Shown in pieces: positions 24,835 to 32,800 of a stretch of DNA of 60,553 nt. Each line of letters begins with the position of its first letter. Position 1 is the first letter of the stretch. Location: the NCBI GenBank assembly GCA_046076045.1, contig JBJTRI010000042.1, positions 1 through 60,553 on the forward strand, read 5' to 3'. Below the pieces are notes generated by a model. That model saw only the letters and a program-made list of their open reading frames with translations, made no database searches and was not told the DNA's origin. A program made the translations under genes and the position numbers. The stretch comes from JAIOPA01 sp046076045 (lineage in GTDB: Bacteria > Eisenbacteria > RBG-16-71-46).

Positions 24835-26330
24835 CGGCGCTGTGCGCGGCCCTTGCGCAGGGTCGCGGCGCGCGCGGCCCGCTCGTCGGGCGACTCGGTG
24901 AGCGGCTTGGCCGTCGCGCCCTTCACCTCGGCGTACATCGCGAGCGCCTGCTCGCGCTGCACCGCGTGGTCCACGACCGGGAACGGGTAGGTCTCGCCCA
25001 GCGTGACGCCGGCCTCGACCAGCACGAGCGGCGGGGCCTCCCACGGCGCGTGCAGGTGCGCGTCGGGCAGGCGCGTCAGCTCGGGGCACCAGCGCCGCAC
25101 GTACAGACCCGCGGCGTCGAACCGCATGCCCTGCGTGACGGGGTTGAAGATGCGGAAGTACGGCGCCGCATCGGTGCCCGTGCCCGCGGCCCACTGCCAG
25201 CCGCCGTTGTTGCTCGCGAGGTCGCCGTCCACGAGGTGCTGCATGAACCACCTCTCGCCGCGGCGCCAGTCCACGAGCAGGTCCTTGGTCAGGAAGCTCG
25301 CCACGATCATGCGCACGCGGTTGTGCATGAGCCCGGTCGCGAGCAGTTCGCGCATGCCGGCGTCCACGATCGGGTAGCCCGTGCGGCCCTCGGCCCACGC
25401 CGCGAGCCCCGCGTCGGTGCCGCGCCAGCGCAGCGCGTCGTACTCGGGACGGAACGCACCGTGCGCGACGTGCGGGAAGTGCCACAGCACGTGCGCGAAG
25501 AAGTCGCGCCAGCGTAGCTCCTGCACGAACTTGACCGTGTGCGGCACGAGCGTGTCGTCGCGCTGGGCGGCGTCGAGTGCGGCGTGCGCGACGCGGCGGA
25601 TGCCGATCGTGCCGAACTTGAGGTCGGCCGACAGCTGCGACACCGCGGGTGCCGAGGGGTAGTCGCGCTCGCTGCCGTAGCGCGCGAGCCCGCCTGCGAG
25701 GAACCGCTCGAGTCGCGCGTGCGCGTTCGACTCCCCCGCGGGCCACGGGCTGCTCGTGGGCTCGGACAACCCGAGTCGCGCGAGCGTCGCGAACGCGGGC
25801 GTCGGGAGGTCGTGCGGTGCGAGCCGCTTCACGGCGGCGTGCGGCGACGGGATGGGCAGGCCCTCGCAGGCCTTGCGGAACGGCGTGTACACGGTGTACG
25901 GCGTACCCGAACCGCTCTGGACCGCACCGGGCGGCACGATGAGCCGGTCGTGTGTGCGCCGCACGCCGATGCCGGCGGCGGTCAGCGCCGCCGCGACGCG
26001 CTCGTCGCGCGCGCGCAGCTCGGGCTCGTACTCGTCGTTCCACGACACCGCGTCGGCTCCCGCGGCGCGCGCAGCCGCGACCACGGTCTCGACGGGGTCG
26101 CCGTGCGCGAGCGCCAGCCGCGAACCGCAGCGCTCGATGCTCCCGGCGAGTTCGGCGAGCGAGTCGAGCACGAACCGCACGCGCGTCGGCGCCATGTCGG
26201 GTGCGGCGAACCACGTCGGGTCGCTGGTGTAGAACGGCACCACGCCGCGCGTCGCGTCGTGTGCGGCCGCCGACAGGGCGGTGTTGTCGTCGAGGCGGAG
26301 GTCCTTGCGGAACCAGTGCAGGATGCGCAT
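24831..26330 (-). CDS. phrB: deoxyribodipyrimidine photolyase
   Basis: A 499-residue class I CPD photolyase/cryptochrome. It uses blue light to split pyrimidine dimers. The N-terminal antenna domain begins 'ILHWFRKDLRLDDN'; the FAD domain shows TGYPIVDAGMRELLATGLMH, 'NRVRMIVASFLTKDLLVDWR' and 'GDLASNNGGWQWAAGTGTD', including the Asn/Trp residues around the flavin. ATG 26330 is 6 nt after TACACT with no Shine-Dalgarno, so the transcript is probably leaderless. First gene of the photolyase-deacetylase-HhH operon. Confidence 0.95.
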   Translation of the reverse strand: MRILHWFRKDLRLDDNTALSAAAHDATRGVVPFYTSDPTWFAAPDMAPTRVRFVLDSLAELAGSIERCGSRLALAHGDPVETVVAAARAAGADAVSWNDEYEPELRARDERVAAALTAAGIGVRRTHDRLIVPPGAVQSGSGTPYTVYTPFRKACEGLPIPSPHAAVKRLAPHDLPTPAFATLARLGLSEPTSSPWPAGESNAHARLERFLAGGLARYGSERDYPSAPAVSQLSADLKFGTIGIRRVAHAALDAAQRDDTLVPHTVKFVQELRWRDFFAHVLWHFPHVAHGAFRPEYDALRWRGTDAGLAAWAEGRTGYPIVDAGMRELLATGLMHNRVRMIVASFLTKDLLVDWRRGERWFMQHLVDGDLASNNGGWQWAAGTGTDAAPYFRIFNPVTQGMRFDAAGLYVRRWCPELTRLPDAHLHAPWEAPPLVLVEAGVTLGETYPFPVVDHAVQREQALAMYAEVKGATAKPLTESPDERAARAATLRKGRAQRR

Positions 26331-26336
26331 GCCGAC

Positions 26337-26342
26337 AGTGTA
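26337..26342 (-). promoter_or_regulatory. -10 element TACACT, probably leaderless
   Basis: Ends 6 nt before ATG 26330 of the photolyase gene. Confidence 0.5.
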
Positions 26343-26378
26343 AGGGAACGCGCCTTCACGCGCTGACCCACGGGCGGG

Positions 26379-26912
26379 CTAGAGCGGCAGGCGCGCTGGG
26401 GCGGGGGCGATCGCCCCCTCGTGCGCCAGCAGCGCGCGCTTGCGCTCGAGCCCGCCGGCGTAGCCCCACAGCGAGCCGTCGGCGGCCACCACGCGATGGC
26501 AGGGCACGAACACCGGCAGCGGGTTGGCGGCGTTGGCCGCGGCCACCGCCCGCACCGCGCGCGGCTGGCCCAGGCGTTCGGCGAGTCGCGCGTACGAGGT
26601 GGTCGCGCCCACGGGGATCGCCCGCAGCGCCTGCCACACCCGCGACTGGAACGGCGTGCCGAGAGCGCGCAGCGGTTGGTCGCCGAGCGCTTCGCGCTCG
26701 CCCGCGAAGTACGCGGCCAGCCGCGTCGCCGCCCCGGCCGCGTCGGCGACCTCGCTGCAGGTGAACGCCCCGAGCGCGCGCGTGAGTCGTCGCTCGTGCG
26801 CGGTCCCGGGTCCGTGTGCGCCGTCGAACGCCACCGTCACGAGCGCGCCCTCGTGCGCGTACAGCGCGAGGGGTCCGATCGGGGTCGCGACGACGGTGCG
26901 CGCGAGTCTCAC
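26379..26912 (-). CDS. ogt: methylated-DNA-protein-cysteine methyltransferase
   Basis: A 177-residue suicide DNA repair protein that takes methyl groups from O6-methylguanine. The acceptor Cys138 is in PCHRV; the DNA-binding helix 'TTSYARLAERLGQPRAVRAV' and the hinge 'AANANPLP'-like segment precede it. The C-terminus 'LWGYAGGLERKRALLAHEGA' is standard. GTG 26912 overlaps the stop of the membrane glycosyltransferase by four bases, so the two are coupled although functionally unrelated. A second DNA-repair gene (photolyase) follows on the same strand. Confidence 0.93.
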   Translation of the reverse strand: MRLARTVVATPIGPLALYAHEGALVTVAFDGAHGPGTAHERRLTRALGAFTCSEVADAAGAATRLAAYFAGEREALGDQPLRALGTPFQSRVWQALRAIPVGATTSYARLAERLGQPRAVRAVAAANAANPLPVFVPCHRVVAADGSLWGYAGGLERKRALLAHEGAIAPAPARLPL

Positions 26913-28555
26913 CGGACGGCCGGTCGCACGCGCACCAGCACCAGCACGGGCGTGCGCTGCAGCACCTGCGACGTGCCGCCGAGCGGGGCGAGCGCGGCCA
27001 TGGCGTCGCCCTCGTGCGCGGGTCGGAACGCCGCGTACACGGCGCCGTCGCGAGCGCGCACGTCGAGGTCGTCGGGCGTCACGCGCGTGCGCGCGACCAG
27101 GTTGTGCCCGAGGGCCTGACGGAGCGATGTGGGCGGCGTCTCGAGCACGACGAGCGGCGTGTCGTCGTCGGCGACGCGTCGCAACGTCTCGGCCACGCCG
27201 CGGGCGTTCAACCACGGTTCGAGTGCGGGCAGCAGGCGCACGTGCACGATCGGCACGCACAGCGCCGCCGGCAGCACGAACAACGCGACCGCCACCTTGC
27301 GCGCGCCGCGCAGGTCGGCGAGCAGCGGCGCCCAGACCGCACCGAACAGCACCGCCGAGAGCAGCCGCAGCGCCGGGGCGGCTTCGGGCATGCGTGCGGC
27401 GAGCAGGGTGCCGATCAGGGCGAACCCGCTGCCGATCGCCGCCAGCAGGCGGGTGGCGTGCGTGATCGCGCGCGGGTCGCCCGCGCCGTCGAACACGCGG
27501 TCCACGAACCGGCCCACGAGCAGCGCGACCGCGGGCAGCGCGGGCAGGGCCGAGGTGAGCGGTGGACCCGGCCACAGCGCCACCGGCAGCAGCGCGGCGA
27601 GCGAGAGCGCGAGCACCAGGTGCTCGCGGTGCTCCATGTCGAGCGGGCCGCCCGGCACCGCGGGCGCGGGCGCGCGCCGCATGCGGGCCGCGATGTCGGC
27701 GAACGCGGCCCCCAGCAGCGGCGTCCACGGGAAGCTCGCCACCACCGCGAACGACAACGCGAGCGGGGCCGCGAGCCACCACGACGCGCGCGCGCCGGCC
27801 GCGTACGGGAACCACGGCACGTGCCCGAGGAACGACGGTCCGTGGATGGCCACCATGAGGCCGTACCACGGCAGGCAGGCGCCGATCACGATGAGCGCGC
27901 CGCTCCACGGGTCGAGTCGCCGCCAGCCGTCGTGTCGGCGCGCGAGCGCGAAGTAGAGCGCGAACCCCGCCACCGGCCACAGCGCGGACCACGGTCCGCC
28001 GGTGGTGGCGGCCGCACCCAGCGCGAGCCATCCCAACAGCACGCTCGTGCCCGGTGCACGGGTCGCGCCGGTGAGCGCGGCGACGAGCCGGCCGATCCCG
28101 AGCCACGCGAGCAGCGTGGCGTAGAGTTGCACGCCGTCGGTGCGCGTCGCGAGCGGCAACCCCAGCATGCTCGCGAGCGCGCACCCGGCCAGCCACCCGG
28201 CGCGGCCCCCGAACGCCTGCAGCCCCAAGTGCACGACCGCGAGCGCGAGCGCCACCGCGAGCACGCCGCGCACGATGCGCGACAGCATCACCTCGTGCAG
28301 GTTGCCGCCGTCGCCGGGCCATAGCCGCCGCAGGAAGCGCCGCGTCACCACCTCGTGCGCATAGCCCGGCAGCGGCTTGTCGAAGAACGGTTCGTAGGCG
28401 AACACCGGCGTGAGCCACTCGCGGTGGTTGGTGGACTCGAACGCGGTCACGAGGTCGCGCGACTCGCGCTCGTCCAGCGCCTCCACCGACCCGAGCCCGG
28501 TGAACGCGGTGAGCGCCAGTAGCACGAGCAGTGCGAGCGGCAGCCAGCGCCTCAT
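26909..28555 (-). CDS. GT39/ArnT-like membrane glycosyltransferase
   Basis: A 548-residue polytopic membrane protein of the PMT/ArnT (GT-C) superfamily. The first periplasmic loop has 'LDERESRDLVTAFESTNHREW', the family's acidic D-E-x-R motif, followed by 'YEPFFDKPLPGYAHEV' (the KPP-like motif). About ten to twelve hydrophobic helices follow and a C-terminal soluble periplasmic domain (about residues 455-548). It would transfer a sugar from a polyprenyl-phosphate donor to a lipid or protein outside the inner membrane. Start at 28555 has GGAGAGA upstream and TATCCT at 28605-28610. Confidence 0.85.
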   Translation of the reverse strand: MRRWLPLALLVLLALTAFTGLGSVEALDERESRDLVTAFESTNHREWLTPVFAYEPFFDKPLPGYAHEVVTRRFLRRLWPGDGGNLHEVMLSRIVRGVLAVALALAVVHLGLQAFGGRAGWLAGCALASMLGLPLATRTDGVQLYATLLAWLGIGRLVAALTGATRAPGTSVLLGWLALGAAATTGGPWSALWPVAGFALYFALARRHDGWRRLDPWSGALIVIGACLPWYGLMVAIHGPSFLGHVPWFPYAAGARASWWLAAPLALSFAVVASFPWTPLLGAAFADIAARMRRAPAPAVPGGPLDMEHREHLVLALSLAALLPVALWPGPPLTSALPALPAVALLVGRFVDRVFDGAGDPRAITHATRLLAAIGSGFALIGTLLAARMPEAAPALRLLSAVLFGAVWAPLLADLRGARKVAVALFVLPAALCVPIVHVRLLPALEPWLNARGVAETLRRVADDDTPLVVLETPPTSLRQALGHNLVARTRVTPDDLDVRARDGAVYAAFRPAHEGDAMAALAPLGGTSQVLQRTPVLVLVRVRPAVR

Positions 28556-28810
28556 CGCTCTCTCCACGGTGCGTGCGGGGTCGGGGTCGGGTTCACGGGC
28601 CCCGAGGATAGGCGAGACGGCGCGCGCTGGCACGGGGGCGTGGGCCCCGCGCGCGTTCACTGCGAACCGTGAGCCGGGTGCGTGGATTGACGGCGCTCGG
28701 GCGTGCGGGCACGCTCGTGCGCGGCGCGTGAGGATCCCCGCGCCACGCTCGTTCTCCCCACACCGACCACCCCTCGCTCGCGCGCCGTCCACTGCGCGCC
28801 GGAGGTCCCC

Positions 28811-29779
28811 GTGAAGCGCCTGTCCTGGTCCGCGCTCCTGCTCGCGGTCGTCGTCTGCTCGTGCTCCAAGCCCCCTGCGCCCGCGCCCGTCGTGTGGGAG
28901 CGCGCCCCCGAGTTCGGGGACGCGTTCTGGCAGCACTGGGGCGACGGCCGCGCCGAGATGGCGGGCTACGACCTCGTGACCCCGCGCTACGGCGCGCTGC
29001 GTCGCGGCACGGCGGTCGCCATCACCGTCACCGAGACGTTCTCGAACGAGGCGCGCGTCAAGGCCGATCCGGGGCGGCATCCTCCCAAGGACGAGTTCCC
29101 GGTGCTCAAGCTCAACCTCGTACAGGACTACGCCACCGGTATCTACGACTACCAGCTCATGACCAGTGCGTTCGCCGCCCTCACGCCGGTCAACTCGCGT
29201 CCGCCGGGTGCGCTCACCAAGGTGTCGTTCGGAGCGCAGGAGTGGTGCGGACACGTCTACGCGCAGATGCTGTTCGACGGTCGCTACGCGCGCTACACCG
29301 GCCACAGCTACTTCGACGGCGAGGCCGACAGCGCGAGCGCCATCCCGGTGCCCAACGACGCACTGTCCGAGGACGGCCTCATGCTGTGGGCGCGCGGCTT
29401 CGCGGCACCCGTGCTCGCCCGCGGCGACTCGGCGACCGCCACCGTGGCGGGCTCGCTGCGCCACGCGCGGCTGCTCCATCAGCGCATCGTGAGCAAGCCC
29501 GCACGGCTCGCGCGCGCCGCCGCCACCGAGACGATCACCGTGCCGGCCGGGACGTTCGAGTGCGAGGTCGCGCGCGTGGGCATCGAGGGCGGCCGGTCGT
29601 GGACGTTCTGGGTCGAGGCCGCCGCGCCGCATCGCATCGTCCAGTGGGTGTGCGACGACGGCGAGCAGGCGCGGCTGCTCGGCAGCGACCGGTTGGCCTA
29701 CTGGGGCATGAACGGCGAGGGCGCCGAGCGCGAGCTCGCGCGCCTCGGACTCACCGCGCGCGCACCGCGCATGCCGTGA
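28811..29779 (+). CDS. lipoprotein, DUF3108-like
   Basis: A 322-residue lipoprotein: GTG 28811 with GGAGG 5 nt upstream, lipobox VCSC with lipidated Cys18. Residues about 40-70 contain 'DLVTPRYGALRRGTAVAITV', and the C-terminal half has 'TITVPAGTFECEVARVGIEG', the DUF3108-style beta motif, then 'SWTFWVEAAAPHRIVQWVCDDG'. It probably lies on the inner leaflet of the outer membrane. Function is unknown. It converges on the giant secreted protein with a shared terminator. Confidence 0.75.
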   Translation: MKRLSWSALLLAVVVCSCSKPPAPAPVVWERAPEFGDAFWQHWGDGRAEMAGYDLVTPRYGALRRGTAVAITVTETFSNEARVKADPGRHPPKDEFPVLKLNLVQDYATGIYDYQLMTSAFAALTPVNSRPPGALTKVSFGAQEWCGHVYAQMLFDGRYARYTGHSYFDGEADSASAIPVPNDALSEDGLMLWARGFAAPVLARGDSATATVAGSLRHARLLHQRIVSKPARLARAAATETITVPAGTFECEVARVGIEGGRSWTFWVEAAAPHRIVQWVCDDGEQARLLGSDRLAYWGMNGEGAERELARLGLTARAPRMP

Positions 29780-29794
29780 CCCGGGTGCCGGGAC

Positions 29795-29832
29795 ACGAAC
29801 GCCCCGGTCGCTCGCGCGACCGGGGCGTTCGT
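29795..29832. terminator. perfect bidirectional terminator
   Basis: ACGAACGCCCCGGTCG at 29795-29810 pairs fully with 29817-29832 around CTCGCG. Being a 16-bp stem between convergent stops (29779 and 29856), it can serve both directions. Confidence 0.85.
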
Positions 29833-29855
29833 CATTCAGGACGGTTCCGCGGAGG

Positions 29856-32800
29856 TCACTTCACCACGGTGAAGCGCTGCGTGAGCGTGCGGCCCGAGAC
29901 CTGCAGTCGCACGAAGTACAGACCCGGGTCGAGCACGTGCGAGCCCGCCGCGCTCCAGTCGAGCGAGTGGCGGCCGGGGGCGAAGTCGCCCTCGGCGAGC
30001 AGCAGGCGCTCGCGGCCCTGCACGTCGTGCACGCTCAGGCGGATCGACGCCTCGCGCGGCAGCGCGAACGTGAACCGCGTCGCGCCGCGCACCGGGTTGG
30101 GCACCACGGGTGCGAGCAGGACCTCGGTCACCGGCGTGCCGTCGCCGACCCCGGTCGTGTTCGCGATCGAGACGTCGCCCGCGGACACGTCCTGCGCCGA
30201 ATTGCCCTGTGAATCGCGCGCCGTCACGCGCACGCGCGCCGTGGTGCTCACCGGACCCGTCACCGTCCACGAGTAGCTGCCGGTGTTCGCCAGCCCGTTC
30301 GCGATCGTCTCGAACGGACCGCCGGTGCCCGAACGCGACAGCGCGAGGTCGATCGCCGTCACGGCCACGTTGTCCGAGGCCGACCACGTGATGGTGGTGG
30401 CGGTGCCGATGCTGATCGTCTCGCCGCCATCGGGCGCGGACAGCGTCACGCTGGGCGCGGCGACGTCGGTGAACGTCGCGGTCACCGTCTTGTCGCCGTC
30501 CATGAGCAGGTTGGCCGGGTTGGTGGTGCCGGTCAGCGCGCCGCTCCAGCCCGCGAACGAGTGCCCGCTCGCCGCCACGGCCGTGAGCTGCACCGTGCTG
30601 CCGTCGGGGTAGCTCGCCTGGTCGGGCGACTTCGTCACGCTGCCGCCGCCGACCACGTTCACGGTGAGCGTGCGCGCCACCGCCACGAAGCTCGCGGCGA
30701 TGGTCTGGTTGGCGCCCACCGAGTTGAACGTGTAGCTCGCGACCGCGCCCACGCTGCTGCCGTTCACGAGCACGTCGGCGATCGCGAAGCCGGCGTTGGG
30801 CGTGATGGTGAAGGTCTGGTTGCCACCCGGTGCCACCGACACGCTGCCGCTTGGCGAGATGCTGCCGCCCGCACCGGCGCTGGCGGTGATGGTGAACGAC
30901 GGCAGGTTGCCGAACGCGTACTGCGTGCCCGCGGTGGCGGCCGACAGCCCGGTCACCTGCACGCTGGTGCCCGAGGTGGTGCCCGTCGTGAGCGCGCTCC
31001 ACGCCGAACCGTCCCAGACGCGCGCCGCCCACGCAGCGGTGTTCACGCCCGCGTCCACGTCGGCCGCGTCGAACTGGAAGTCGGCGCTCCAGCTCGCGCC
31101 GGTGCCGTTCAGGCTGGTGAGCGACCAGTAGCGGTTCGCCGAGCGCGTGCCGTCGAGGCCCGAGAGCCCGAGGTTGGGGTGGTCCGTGCCCACGGTGCTG
31201 GCGTTGAGGCCGAAGCCCGCGCCCGCACCGCTGCCGCTCACCGCGATCGGCGCGTAGCGCGTCGCATCGCCGATCGCGAGCGTGGTCGTGAACGCGCCCA
31301 CCGCGAGGTTCTTGAGCAGGTTGCCGTGCACCCAGCCGGTCCCGGCCGCCGCGCCCGAGACGGTGGAGGCGGTGCCGAGGGTGAGTGTGCGCGCGCCCGT
31401 GACGAGGCGGCCGCTCGTGAACTGCAGCGGACCCGAGAGCGTGACGTTGGTGAGCAGGTTCAGGCCCGCGGGGTTGTTCACGTCCACGCGCGCGTTGCTG
31501 GCGACCGTCCACGCGCCCTGGATGTCGAGGTTCTGCGCGGCCGTACCCGCGAACGAGAACGTCGGCGTGCCCGAGGCGGGCGTCCAATTGAGCGTGCCCG
31601 CAGCCTTCACGTGCACGCTGCCGCGCACCGTGCCGCCGCCCGTCAGGTTCACGTTGAGCGTGCCGCGCGTGACGATGAGGCTGTCCATGGCGAACGCGCT
31701 CGCACCCGTCAGGGTGGAGGCCCCCGCGTTGTTGTACTCGAAGTCGGCGTAGGTGCGGCCCGAGAGCGAAGCGGTGATCGCGCCGTCCACGCGGTAGCGG
31801 CTACCGGCCTGGAACACCACGACCGAGCTCGGCGCCCCCGCGCCGAACGGGTTGCTGCCCGCGACGTGCTCGTAGATCGAGCCGGCCTGGAACACGACCG
31901 AGTTGAGCGACGTCGTACCGAACGCGTTGCCCGAGAAGCTCGCGCCGTTCGTCATGCGCGCCCCCGACGCGAACACCAGACTGCTGGCGTCGGTCGCGGT
32001 GAGGCGGTGGGCCGCACCCGCGACGTTCACGGTGCCCGAGACCTGACCGTTCGCCCCCGTCCCGATCGCGAGCGCGATCGTGCTGGCCCCGGTCAGCTGC
32101 AGCGTCGAGCCGGCCCCGACCGACAGGTCGGTGCCCGCCGCGCCCGCGATCGTCACCGTGACGGGGGCCGCCGCCTGCAGCGTGACGTTGGTGTTGTTGC
32201 TCACGACGACCTGCCCCACGGTCTGTGTGGGCACGTTCAAGACGATCGCGGCGGTCGCGCCGTTGTTGAAGACGAGCACGTCGTTGGTCGCCGGCGTGGT
32301 GCGGTTCGGCGTCCAGTTGGTCGCGACCTGCCACGACGCGGTACCCGTCTGGTTCCAGACGTAGTTGCGCTGCCCGAAGTTGGCGGTGATGGACTTGTTG
32401 GCGTCCATCGTCACCGACAGCGGGTTCGTGCTGCCCGAGGCGTCACCGCTCCAGAAGTCGAAGTTCCACGTCGCGGCGGCCGTGGCGGTGAGCTGCACCA
32501 CGGTGCCGTGCGGGTAGGTGGCCTGCGACGGGCTCGCGGTGAGCGTGCCGCTGCCCACCGTGTTGAGCGTGAGCGTGTACTGGTTGATCGCGAACGAGGC
32601 CGCGATCGTCTGGTTCGCGCCGACCGGCGCGAACGTGTAGCTCGTCACCGCACCCACCGAGACGCCGTTCACGAGCACGTCCTGCACGCTGTAGCCGGTG
32701 TTCGGGGTGATCGTGAACGTGGGCGTCGCGCCCGCGGCCACCGCCACGGTTCCGGTGGGCGAGATCGCGCCGTTGGCGCCCGCCGAGGCGGCGATGGTGA

